A stretch of DNA of 64,000 nt from Hepsetus odoe. Its lineage: Eukaryota; Chordata; Actinopteri; Characiformes; Hepsetidae. Location of the stretch: NCBI GenBank assembly GCA_017165825.1, contig CM029387.1:10743535-10807534 (forward strand), in the 5' to 3' direction. The notes beneath the pieces were generated by a model that saw only the letters and a program-made list of their open reading frames with translations, did no database searches and was not told where the DNA came from. This document shows, in pieces, positions 1 to 11,899 of this stretch. Made by a program: the position numbers and the translations under genes. How positions within the stretch are numbered: the stretch's first letter is position 1; each line of letters begins with the position of its first letter.

Positions 1-3000
1 TGTGATGATGACCCCTACAAAGCTGGAAAACCCATGTGCTCCACTCACCTGCACACGACCCTTCAGCTACAAGAACATCCTGAACCTTACCAGCAATGGC
101 CAAGCATTCACCAACATCGTCAGCCGCCAGAAAACATCAGGAAACTTGGACTCCCCCGAGGGAGGATTTGATGCCATTATGCAGGCTGTTGTCTGTAAAG
201 TGAGTGAACTATTGCTATTATTTCCAGCCCTAGATTGTGTTCATAATTACCATGTTTTAGAGAAATCATGTATTTTATACATATTATTGGCAAAAGTATG
301 TGAGATCATAGCAGAATCTAGTGCTGTGCTTCATTTAACAAAAATTGAACTCTGTAGTTGGCTGAGTTAAGCTAGTGAGCTGTTCATTATTTCAGTCATA
401 AGAATGGTTACTTCAATTTTCATCCGGTAGTTACTTCATCTTCATCTGGTAGTGTTGTAAAATGTTGCGTAAGAAATTATTTTTGTTAAATACAAAATGC
501 AAAGAGCTATTTAAACAGAGGTCACCTCAAAACGTTCTGAAACAAATTTTTTCTTGCATAGCTTTCTAAAAAAAAAAGTATTATTATTATAATCATGCTT
601 GTTTGTCAGTTCATGTTATTTGCTAGGCTAGAGTGGATACACAGAATGTCACCTGCTGTAACAGATATTACAAAGTCCATAATATAATTAGCAAATGCTA
701 ACACACGATGCCAATGCTGAGAGCCTTAAAAATATCAATTATATAGTATTTAGCTAAATTAGCCTCAGAACAGACAAGTGATAACAAGTGAAAATGCCAA
801 ATAAAAGCAACAATTTGCAGGGGAGAGAGAGTGGTGACGTATAAGAGTGTTCCTTTTGTGGAGAAAGACTTCTGTTCTCCTACCATCATTAACTTTCTTA
901 TCACTCACTTAATCTTGAAAGAAATACAAATTATGCTTGACTTGCTAGAGAAAGAATAGTCTAGCTCTGAATGCCTGGTAGTAACAGTGGCAGAGAGCTC
1001 TGTAACAGTCCTGCCTTATTTGAGAGGCCTATGGAATTAATTCTTCACTGAATGTTGTCAGTGCAGAAGGGGTGGCAATGGATCCGGCCAAAAAAAGCCC
1101 CATGAAAACTGGCCCACACCACACTATGTCTCAAAACTCCAAAGCTTCCTGGGGCTGGCATGATGCTTACGATGAGTCATCACGGATTTTCCTAGCATTG
1201 CAAACCCACTTTAACAGATCACTAAAACAGGGCACATGTTTGCTTGGCCAGAAGCTTGTAATACAGATGCATGTAACAAGGATATTGGTGTTGGGCTGTT
1301 TGTGTGGTTATTTCAGCAATATCCTGAAAAAAGTGAAGCATAATTGTATCACTTGTATCACCCAGAAGGCCCACTTGCTAGCTAGTGATTCTCCAAGAAC
1401 TGGATTAGAGATCCAGCTCCTATGGGCATACAAGGAAACTGTGCCAGGGAGCAACCAGGTGACATCAGCAGAATTCATGTTCGGATGGGAGCTTTGGACA
1501 CCAGTCCCTCTTATCTTTCTTTATTAAGTACAAAGCTGTCCTCAAAAGGAAGTTCTCTGACTGTAAGTTCTCTTACAGTCAGTGAGTATCCCACTTGCTA
1601 TAAATGACTGACTGCATATGTGCTCAATTTGTTGTTTTAGGAAATTGGTTGGAGGACAGCGACAAAGTTGCTGGTGTTCTCAACAGATGCCGCATTTCAT
1701 TTCGCCGGAGATGGAAAACTAGCTGGCCTTGTGCGTCCCAATGATGGGCAATGTCACTTAGAGAACAATGCGTACACAAAGAGTGATTACTTTGTAAGTG
1801 TGTGTTACATGTGTAATAAGGTCACAATTAAACCAGAACATTGTGAAAAAAATGACTGTTTTCATGAAGAGGTTACTGACAATGTATTCATGTTTATGAG
1901 TATACCCTGAAGGGAGAGGAAATAGTGTTAAAAGTCTAAGTGTAAGAGGCTTAAAGCTTACTATTTTGGTTTCTGTTGCAGGATTACCCCACCATCGCCC
2001 AGCTAGCAGACACTTTGAGTGAGAACAATATTCAAACTATATTTGCAGTAACCCAAAAAGTTCAACATTTGTACAAGGTTTGTCTAACTTTTCCCCATTG
2101 GGTTTTTTTGGGAGTAGAAATGTTGGTTTTGCAAACATAACAATGTCAATACTTTGGAATGAATTATGTAAAATCTATGTATGTAAAATGAATTTTTCCA
2201 AAGCACTGGCTTAAGTCTCAGCAATGCAAAGGGCCAACAGAGGTGGTTTTCAGAGGAAGTTTTGATTATATTCGCATTGGGATGAAAAGACATGGATCTA
2301 TTTTCTTAGATTTGGAGTTAAGGCAGCTTCATAGCTACAGTTTAACACTTGAGGAAAGCTGAAAACTGTGTAAATTACAATTATTGTTAAATTACAGTGG
2401 CATTTAAATGTTTGTAATGCAGATATCTTTATTTAAAAAAAAAACAAAAAGGATGTGACTGTTTTTAACAGGAGCTATCAGCGCTCATTCCTAAATCAGC
2501 AGTAGGAACTCTTTCTGCGAACTCCTCCAATGTGATCCAGCTCATCATTGATGCATACAATGTGAGTTAGAGTCTCAAAATCTTTCACTTTTTGTTTATT
2601 TATTTAACCAAGACATGCATAAATCATACAAGCCACTCTTGAACTCTCACTTCTGAATGATTTCTTGAATTATTTTGATTTTTCCATTTTGTCTGATGTT
2701 CCTGAATTGGTCAGTCTTTGTCGTCAGAGGTGATTCTGGAGAATGACAAGCTGCCTGAGGGTGTGTCCATATCATTTGTATCCCACTGCAAGAACAATGT
2801 AACTGCAAGTGGAGAAAGTGGAAATAAGTGTTCAAACATTTCCATTGGTGATGAGGTGATACATACCTATGCATATCTGTACTGATACATCTACTTCACC
2901 TGCATCCTTTAAATTATATTTTGAGAAAATACTAATTTGTAGTTTTCCTTAAAGTAAGGCAGTTTATGTCTAAAGTGTGAATATGGACAACCTGTCACCA

Positions 3001-6000
3001 AGTCCTTGTTTCTTTTGTCTCACAGGTAAACTTTGACATAACCATTAGCACAAAGGGCTGTCCATCTCGGAACCAATCAGTAATACACATCAAGCCATTG
3101 GGATTCAATGAGGAGGTGGTGGTTATCCTTAAATTCATCTGTGAGTGTGAATGTCAGAAAGAAGGAATCCCCAACAGCCCGGACTGTCACTCAGGCAATG
3201 GAACGTTTGAGTGTGGGATGTGCAGGTGGGAGACACAGAAAGGCATAAAAACAGTGATGTTGTTATGTTTGACTATGTTTGACTAGTGATTGCTTTAGTA
3301 ATGGTTAGCTTTTTAATTAATTTAGCATTATTTAATCATTTATTTTATTAGTTCCCATGCAAAGCCACCTTTTAAAAGAAACATATTGACTTTTCCAGTT
3401 TAATAGGTCCCTGTGCTCTTTAAAGGCAATCATGACAGGTATTTTCACTACTCTTTAATTTTTTAAAAGGTTGTGTTTGGCTGCATGTCTCCTTTTGGCA
3501 TAACTGCCAGTGACATGGTCATTGATGTAGATGGAGAGCAAAGGCTAGCCTGTTTTGGTCCAGTCCCTCAGAAGAGCTATGATAGCACAAATGAAAATGT
3601 TAATACTGGCTGTGAAAGCAAAACGTGAGAACCTTGCAGCTTGCGTTGCCCATGCTGACCACACTGTCCACTGCTGAATACCATAACTGGACCACTGAAC
3701 TATAGAAAAAGAGTGGCTAGTCTGAATTAATAAAATTTTCTTTTACATCATCATGTGGACGACTGGCTGCATGCGTTACACTTACCTGGGGAAGAGATGG
3801 CACTAGGGTGCAATCTAGGAAAATGGCAAGCAGCAAAGGCCTTGGTGCATACCCCTTCATGGCAGCTGTATTTCCTAATGGCAATGACCTCTATAAGCAG
3901 GATAATGCCTCTTGCTATACTGCAAAAATGGTTAAAAGATTTTTGGATCATAAGGACTTAAAGGTGTTAAATTGGCCTCCAAATTCCTCAGATCTCAGTC
4001 CAATCAAGCATCAGTGGAATGCATTGGACCAACTAGTCTGATCAAATGAGGCCCAACTAAAAGGACTTTATGGATCTGGTGCTAATGTCTTTGTGCCAGA
4101 GAACACAGCACAACTTCAGAGGTCTTGAGGAGTTCATGTTCCGGTCTTGTGGAGTTCAGAGTTAATGCTTCCCTCATTTCAGTTGATTTAAACAGACAGT
4201 CAGAAGGCCTTTAAACTTACTGAATTTTCACTGCATGATCCTTTGTTTATGTTTTCCACAGGTGTAATGAGGGCCGTATTGGTAGGTCGTGTGAGTGCAG
4301 CAGACATGAAATCAGTACGGAAGATATGGATGCCAGCTGCCGAATGAACAACAGCACAGACGTGTGCAGTAATAATGGAATTTGCGTCTGTGGTGTGTGT
4401 GAATGCAAGCCAAGAGAAAACCCAGAGGAGAGGTATGAGGGGAAGTTCTGTGAGTGTGACAACTTCAGTTGCGACCGATCCGGTGGCAAGCTCTGTGGAG
4501 GTATGGGTCTTTAGAGGAACCTGAATTGATCACATTTTCATTTGCTTTATCATCTGAAAGCCTGGCCCATGCAGCAGTGAGTTGTTCTTATGAATATGTT
4601 ATCACATTGCAACATAAGGAACACAACATTCAAATCAAAATTTGTGTTCTTAATGTTAATGCGTTATATATTTAAAAATGGTGTCTGTGAAGTGGTAGTG
4701 TATAAATTAATAAGGCAGGTCGTGACTACGGTATCTATAATGGTAAAGTACTGGTCCAAAAAGAGAGAACGGAAGTGGACAAGTGACAGCTTCTTTCGAC
4801 TGCTCCCGTTTGGGGTCGCCACAGCAGATCATCCATTTCCATTTCTTCGTGTACTCTGGATCTTCCTCACTCAAACTGACCACCTGCATGTCCTCTCTCA
4901 CCACATCCATATACCTCCTCTTTGGTCCTGCTCTTCTCAAGGCAGCTCCATCTCCAACATCCTCCTCCTCCTGTCTTTTTATCAGCGACTGTTTCCAATC
5001 CGTATAGCACAGTTGGTCTCACTACTGTCCTGTAAATCTTCCCTTTCATTCTCACTGGTACCGGTCTGTCAAATCACAAATCACTCCAGCCAGTGTTCTC
5101 CGCCCATACCTGCCTGCACTCCATTCACCTCTCTTCTGCACTCCCTGTTACTCTAAACTGTTGGTCCCAAGTAAACACCTCCATCTTTGTCACCTCTAAT
5201 CCCTGCATCCTAAGCACTCAACTTTCCTCTCTTTCGTTCATGCTCATGTTTTTGTCCTACTCACTTTCATTCCTACATGATCAGTGAAAACACAGGGGGT
5301 TACAGTTTGTTAAGCAGTCTCTGTGCATTGGAGAAGTAACTGTCCTGAAATCTTGTTGTTTGGGATCTTATGGTCTGAAGTCATTTGTCAGAGGACAGGA
5401 AAGAGAAAAGTCAAGCAGCAGGATAACTGGGGTCTCTTATGCAGCCTGCTTTCCTCAGGTACCATTTGGTGTACGTGAACCTATTAAATAGAAAACAAGC
5501 AAAGCAAAATCAAAAATTGATGGAAGGGGTAAGAAATAATGCTAGGGATTGGAGTGAGCATTTTTTAATAAGTTTTATGTGGAGGAGGATCGTCAAAGCC
5601 AAGCATTCTAGTTTACAAGATGATGAGATCATCAGTAGCAACAAGTGGCTATTTCAGGGGCAGGCTAAACTTAAGTTCCTTGTAATCCTTGTAACTTTTC
5701 ATTTGTTTTTAGGAAAATCTTCTCAAAATAGAATTCTTATCAATTATTTGTGCTTTTAACACAATTAAATTATTCACAATGCCTTTAACTTGTGAGACCT
5801 GGGATAGGCTCCAGCACCCCCTGCGACCCTAATTAGGAAAAGCTGCTATGAAAATATGTGTGAGTGAGTGTGTGTGTGTGTGTGTGTGCAACAAGATAAT
5901 ATTAGTATAATATATTAGTATATTATGTAGTAGATTATATAATAATCTACAAATATATAGTATATAGTATAGTATAGTATGTAATATAAAGATTTTCATT

Positions 6001-6673
6001 GAATAATATAGTATATATAAATATAAATATTAAGATTTAGAGACATCATTGCTTTATATCAGCCAATGCTTTTTGCTTTTCCTGTTCAGATGCAACTCAG
6101 TTCTATCAGCTCACTGTAACTTGGATACTACTGTCTACATAGCTTCAGCACAGTGTCTGCTTGAGTCATAAAAGCTGTATTTGAACTAGCTGACCATCAT
6201 ACCTTCTACAGCAAACATGGTCTGTTGCTGTTAGTAGGAGTAATTAAATACTTTGACTTTGACATAAGAGTGTGAACAATAATGTGCAGACTGGACAGAT
6301 TCCATAAGAATTAGTCAAATGACACCATTTAACAACATTTCACAAAAACAAGAAGAAAAGAAGACACAAAAGAAAAGGGTAGTTAGAATTCAGCATGTTC
6401 AGGCACATATCTATGCAGGCTATTCTTTGTGCAGGTCAAAAACAAGCAGATACATATCTGTGTGAATAAACTCAGACTTCAAAAACAAAGCTTGAGGTTT
6501 CAGACTTGTCCTTGTCACAGCACAACCCTTTCCTGCTTTCCTTTTCATGGCTGTTTGATGTGCAGCTTAAATGCATCAAAATGATTAGCGGTGTCAGCCC
6601 AATAATCACAGTCCCCATGGTAACCATCAACTGCTAAGAACACAGATCACAATGGTACCAGTTTTGTGTTTTT

Positions 6674-6705
<32 letters not shown>

Positions 6706-9700
6706 TGTTTCTCTCTAAGCAACCAAGCATGTTTTTGAATTTAAAGATGTAATTAAAATGACGTTGGAAAAATACACAATTTTATAACATTTGAGTTAAC
6801 AACATGTATTTGGGTTTATTTGTTTTGACACAGTTATAGATATTAAAAAGGTTTAAGTTGCATGTTTTTCGCATCATCAGCATCAGCAGTACAAACACAG
6901 TCATTTCATGACTGAAAAAAGAAGCAGGTACTGGTTGTTACTATTAATATTGCACTTTCTAAAAGTGCCTTGTCAGCAGGGGACCATGGTGCCACACTCA
7001 TGAGCATGATTGGCCTTGCTAGCTAGGATCTCCTTTCTACATGCAGTCTGATTTTCACCACATCCTTACATCCATTGATGTCTCTCTCGGGATATGACTG
7101 GTAAAACTTTCAACTGCATTCATCGTATTTCCATGTTCATACGCACGTATGTAAGTGGACCTTCAGTGGATAAAAATTAAATGTGAGAGATATGTATAGC
7201 ACATGGGCCCAATGTCATACTAACAGACAGTATGACTTCTGGAACTACATGTGAGGGTCAAACAGTCTTAGGCAATAGACCTTAGATAGACTCCCTAGAC
7301 CTTTGTAACAATATTGTTGAAGACCATAAACCCATCTCTGCAGAACATTAGAATGCACCTGTATACCTGAACAAATGGACAATTAATTAATGTAGGGGTC
7401 AGAAGACCAGTGATATATTGGCTAACAAATAATGATGAGCTACAGTCTGTAGATGTCTATATAGTGGAGTCCATAAAGTAGACTGTTCTGATGAAGCAGC
7501 CAATGAGTGGAAGAACAATTTTTGCAGCTAAGTGAATTACATTTCTAATTAAGATTTTTCTAATCATGTGAAAATATGTTTGCTCCTCTTTCTTTCTGGT
7601 AGGTCATGGGAAGTGTACATGCAGAAGATGTGTCTGTGATGAAAACTATACAGGCAGCGCATGTGACTGTTCTCTGGACAAGGAGCCTTGCCGAGCCCGT
7701 AATGGGCAGTACTGTAATGGCCGTGGGACCTGTGAGTGTGGAGTATGTAAATGCAAAGGAACAGAGTACCAGGGCCCCACCTGTGAGATCTGCCCCACAT
7801 GTGGAGGAATCTGTGCTGAGCACAAGTGAGTTAGCATCATGCCATGGTGATTAATTGCTGCTGAACTGCTGGAATTGCTATTACTTATTACACTCTTGGT
7901 GACCTTGTGTTTTTGCATTTTTACCAAGTCCATGCCTTACCCAGCTCTTGAAGGGTATGATGAATAAATTATTCAATACAATTTGTTACATTCAGAACAT
8001 GAGGTCATTATTTCACACTAGAGGCAGATGTAGGTTGTGAGACCATCGTCAATACCTAGCCTACAGACATAAGTTTTAACTGCTTGTTATAGTCATTGAA
8101 GAATGGTACCTATCAGGATTTAAGCTAGACATGTGACACTTAGGTTGTGCCTGCTCACATTTTCATTCTACAAATATTCTTTGCAGAAATAAATTTTGAA
8201 ATGACTCTGACTTCACTGCCTTAACTTACTTTTATTGTTAGAATTTTGTTATGTAAAGGCACAAATGTCTACCTTTCCTCTGGATGCCTTAACACCCCTG
8301 AGCCTTAAACAATTTCAGACACATTGTGTTGTACCATTGAGGGAACCCTGACATTGTCTGTACAAGGGACAGCAAAATTTTAATAAAATATTAAATTGAA
8401 TGCAGTTGTTAGGAATGGGAAATGCTTCTCCTAAAGTCAAAATTATTCACTGTCGTGATTAGATCTAAAATCTAATAAGACACTGCCTGAGGTCTGAGGT
8501 TTGGATAGTAAATTCAATGGCTATAATTGTGCTGTGGTCCCCATCACCAACAGTATAATGAAACTGAAGAAAGAAAAAGCTTCTCTTCGCAGAACCTTAC
8601 ATCATTACATTAAAAACCAGGTACTAATCAGTTGTTAAACATCGCTCTGGTGCTCTTTAGTTTGGAGATCCAACCAAAGGATTATTTTTTTAAAACATCT
8701 GAGACACTTAAAAGGGTAATACATATATAAAAAGCATTTATTTACATCTGTTCTGTCACAGTGAAAATTAAAAGCACATGTTTTTTAGTCATTAAACCCT
8801 TTACTGGGGTGAGTCAAAATGTATGAATTTTGGCTGTTTCTTCATGACCTAGCATGTAATCACATAATCGGTGTGAGAATATCTTACCATTGGAATGATC
8901 TTATTACATCTAGCTGAATAATGCATGCATTTGAAAAATCTGTGGGAAAAAAAAAAAAATCAATGGATATTTGTGAAGAAGGCACCAATCACCATGCTAT
9001 TACTCACTGTGTACTTTTGCTGTATAGGAAGTGTGTGCAATGCCGTTTGCGTGAAGCTCAAACGTGCAATCCCGAATGCTACTTTTTCAATTTGTCAAAA
9101 GTGGACACACAGGATCAGCTACCAAAGTTTACCGAATCAGATCTATTCCATCGTTGTACAGAGCGGGATGATAACGACTGCACTTTCATCTTTACTTACG
9201 ATGTCACTAAGCTTTATGAGGCTCACGTGACTGTAGCCAAGGAAACTGGTAAGGAACCAAGCTTTCTAGTGTTCAGTTTTTCTCATCAAACAGCTCTCAT
9301 CTTAGGGCCCTCTCCTATATGGGGTCTGTAAGCACAAAGAGCTCGATAGGTTCTCAGTATTCTTACATTCCTTTCTCTTTTTTTCACCAGTGTGCTACAC
9401 AGCCCCAGAGATAATACCTATTGTGGCGGGTGTGATCGGAGGCATTGTTCTTATTGGTCTGGCACTGCTTCTGATCTGGAAGCTGCTTATGATCATCCAT
9501 GACCGCAGAGAGTTTGCAAAGTTTGAGAAAGAGAAGATGAATGCAAAGTGGGACACAGTATGTATATGTAAACTCTCTGTTCCTTGGATAATAGATCAAG
9601 CTATGTTCTTGAACATTCATACCACTTACAGATAATAAAACCCTTCCATGAGGGGTTAAATTGGACTTTGTTGTGTGAGGGGGCTCTGTGGGCTTTGGGA

Positions 9701-10252
9701 TGTATGGGGTGATTGTGAGGTTCAGATTGAGGAGCAGATGGGTGAAGGTTTAGGGGAATAGGTTTCCTCTGGACAACCCCAGCCCAGTTTATCCCTTGCT
9801 TTTTAATGTATCTATGTTTAGAGGCACACAGCTATTGCTTTGCCATAAGAAGCAGAATTGTCTCTGCCTCTAAAATGACCTCTAAAAATAAACAAAACTT
9901 CACCACAGAGCTAAAAGTGTAGCTGTAGCTCTAAACTAAAATAGCAAATGTAAGTTTAGACATACTTTGACTGATCTGAACATCTGGGCTAAGTTGAACA
10001 TTGTGTGAATTGGAATTTTGCTGGCCATTCTTTAAAGACTGAAGGACTTATAAAACATGTAGAATATTTTTTTACTTTTGTACAGAATTAATTAATAATT
10101 TTCAAAAGGTGCTGCATGTCTTTTTTCATACTAAATATGCATAATAAAATTGTTAAAGTCATAAATTTGTAAAACGTTTTTTACAGACGCAGAACCCAAT
10201 CTACAAAAGCGCTGTGACAACAGTCGTCAACCCCAAGTATGAGGGCAAATGA
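1..10252 (+). CDS. itgb1: Integrin beta-1 (3' part, 11 coding exons)
   Basis: Cell-surface adhesion receptor subunit that pairs with alpha integrins, binds matrix outside the cell and links to talin and kindlin inside. The 5' half lies outside the window. Exons read from sequence: 1-199, 1641-1793, 1982-2077, 2472-2561, 2715-2855, 3026-3225, 4262-4500, 7603-7825, 9028-9248, 9391-9557, 10187-10252. All have AG/GT borders and matching phases, giving about 598 codons. The order is: end of the beta-I domain (GNLDSPEGGFDAIMQ, then LVFSTDA), hybrid domain, cysteine-rich I-EGF repeats (CECECQKEGIP, FECGMCR), beta-tail, one transmembrane helix (IIPIVAGVIGGIVLIGLALL), and a short tail with HDRREFAKFEKEKMNAKWDT, then NPIY and NPKY, the talin and kindlin sites. 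The tail ends in EGK and a stop. It differs from mammalian ITGB1 at several places, so the exact teleost paralogue (itgb1a or an itgb1b copy) is open. Introns hold Tc1 and LINE relics. Confidence 0.95.
1190..1525 (+). mobile_element. Possible Ty3/gypsy-type integrase fragment
   Basis: Inside the first visible itgb1 intron an open frame (1072-1527) has a His-Cys-x2-Cys cluster (HNCITC) followed by LLWAYKETVPGSNQVTSAEF and FGWELWTPVPL. This resembles the Ty3/gypsy integrase pattern LLFAYRE...SPFELLYGR..RGPL. Only a partial, degraded match is seen; there is no protease or reverse transcriptase and no LTRs are recognisable. It could be a chance open frame, so the call is weak. Confidence 0.35.
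3745..4165 (+). mobile_element. Tc1/mariner transposase relic in itgb1 intron
   Basis: An open frame at 3808-4041 reads QDNASCYTAKMVKRFLDH and then VLNWPPNSSDLSPIKHQWNA. This is the typical C-terminal half of a Tc1-like DDE transposase (consensus QQDNAPCHTA...WPPNSPDLNPIEHLW). The second catalytic Asp (in QDN) and the downstream Glu position are in range, but the Glu is replaced (PIK for PIE). The frame then stops, and decayed homology continues to about 4165 (cttcagaggtcttgaggag). The 5' half and terminal repeats are not seen, so it is a dead fragment between integrin exons 3026-3225 and 4262-4500. Confidence 0.75.
4501..7602 (+). other. itgb1: Long itgb1 intron
   Basis: Intron between the integrin EGF-repeat exons. 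Besides the LINE end at 4787-5285 it contains a fragment of a common teleost repeat end near 5792-5860 (gggataggctccagcacccc), a short (GT)n at 5869-5888, a TA-rich run at 5925-6030 and (TA)n at 6674-6697. No coding exon was recognised between 5300 and 7600. Confidence 0.6.
4787..5285 (-). mobile_element. RTE-like LINE, 5'-truncated 3' end
   Basis: On the minus strand, broken frames read KGKIYRTVVRPTVLYGLETV, then RRYMDVVREDMQVV, then WMICCGDPKRE. These are the C-terminal end of the reverse transcriptase ORF of a widespread teleost RTE-like LINE (similar to Expander/BovB elements), ending near 4787 at the usual CGACCCC-like 3' end. Only about 500 bp is left, with frameshifts and stops. It sits in an itgb1 intron, antisense to the gene. 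The same family is present at 16.6-18.5 and 38.1-40.4 kb. Confidence 0.75.
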
Positions 10253-10520
10253 CATCATCTGCATCATGCATCATGTTCCAAAGATAGAACTTTCTTGTGC
10301 ATTTTTCCTTCTATTTTATTTTGTTTTACATATTTTGAAAAATGCCAAAGGGTTTAAGTTTTTGCTTAAATGTTTTTGAGATTCTCTGTTTCAGTAGCCA
10401 ATTTCAGACTTAATAAATAAACAGAAATGTGTTAAAATAGTAAAAAAAAGAGACCGTATACATATGGTCCGGAACTGTCTCATTGTGTAGGCAAATAAAA
10501 GATTGTATATTATTAAGTTT
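10253..10520 (+). other. itgb1: itgb1 3' UTR with polyadenylation signals
   Basis: AT-rich sequence follows the integrin stop codon. AATAAA hexamers lie at 10412-10417 and 10494-10499, and another pair is near 10732-10740. Cleavage shortly after 10499 gives a UTR of about 260 nt; use of the distal pair would extend it to about 10760. The choice between them is inference. Confidence 0.6.
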
Positions 10521-10930
10521 ATCACTAAGGAGTGCATCATAGGCTTCAATTAACCAATGCAAAATGAAAAGTCATTGTTTTTTATCAGTTATCATCTTAC
10601 TTTGTACAGAATGTTGCTTGAATTATTTGAAGGTAATATTTATGAAATATTAAAAAAAATAATGTTTTCAGGTTTTGGCAAACATTGTATAAATTACCAT
10701 CATCTTTAAAAAACAAAACAAAACAAGACAATAAATAAAGCATCATTTCAAAGATTTTATATTATGAAATATAGATATACATTTTGTGTCATTTTAGTTT
10801 AAGAATGAACCTAAACTTTTGTGGGGGTTTTTCTGGCTGCTGACCATTTAGATCCAAATGGACAGACAAGTACACATCTTTAACAAAAATGACTTAGAAA
10901 TGTTTCCGTTTGAAATATACCACTGAGGTG

Positions 10931-11107
10931 AAGTGAGAGTGACACAATGCAACACAATGAAATGCAACCTCTGCCATATACCGCACCCAAGGAGCAGTGA
11001 TGGGAACTGTACCTTGCTTAAGGGTACCTCAGTTTAACCTACTGATCTGGGATTCAAATTCATGACCTTCGCGACCCTGGGGCCTATTCCCTAAACACTA
11101 GCCCACC
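10931..11107 (-). mobile_element. HAmo-like tRNA-derived SINE (degraded)
   Basis: The plus strand shows the reverse complement of a SINE: a GAAAGTGA-like tail side at 10931 (aagtgagagtgacacaatgc), then the core gtaccttgcttaagggtacc, then the tRNA-like head with a B-box-like motif near 11050 and the end ctaaacactagcccacc. The same layout appears at 14653, 40480, 52725 and 57266. This copy is the most diverged of the long ones. Confidence 0.65.
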
Positions 11108-11899
11108 TTTCCTATCCAGCCATCAATTGTCTGAGCCAATGATTCTAACCAGGTTCACTGAAGGGTGCTGGAACCTGTCCTAGCACTCACTGGGCAGCTG
11201 AGGATGCTGAGGGAGCTGTTTAGATAATTCAGTGATTCACATGCCTTTTCCTGCAGGAGCCAGTCCCAAATAGAGGCACAGAGATCCACTGTCCTTTTCC
11301 TGCTCTCACTAATCCTTCTATATCATATGCAGAAAGTAATTCAAGACACTTGCTATACTTGCTATTTCTCATTTCCTGGAGAACTTCCTGTTTTACTGTT
11401 CAGTCAGTAGGGCTCGCTAAACTACTTACACCTTACAAGCACTTACAGAGTCAGGAGCTCCTGTAGGCCTTCCCCACTGTGCTTCAGTTCTCAACAAAAT
11501 AAAGACCCTGACACTCGTATAAGTCATCGGCACACATTTCTGTTTTTGTTTCATTCTAATAACATGAATCGACTTTACTGCCAGAACAGTTACTGCAGAC
11601 AAAGAACTTTCAATAACCCTAAAGTCACAGCAATGCTGTGAACTGTAGTCACAATCAGGACAGTGGTTCTAAAGTTTTTCACATAATACACAAATTTGTT
11701 CATTAGTCCGTTAAACTGATATATTTCTTGAGTGTAAATGTAAAAACCTCTGTGAAGATGTGTTTAAAGGAAGTGAAGGGTTGTTGTGTGAAGAAGAATG
11801 AAACACTTGCAGGAAAATGCAAAATGTGTAATGAATAAGCTCACGGTTACCTTTAGGTCTGAAGTGTTTCATAAAGGAGTAAAGAAGGTCAGTGTTATG

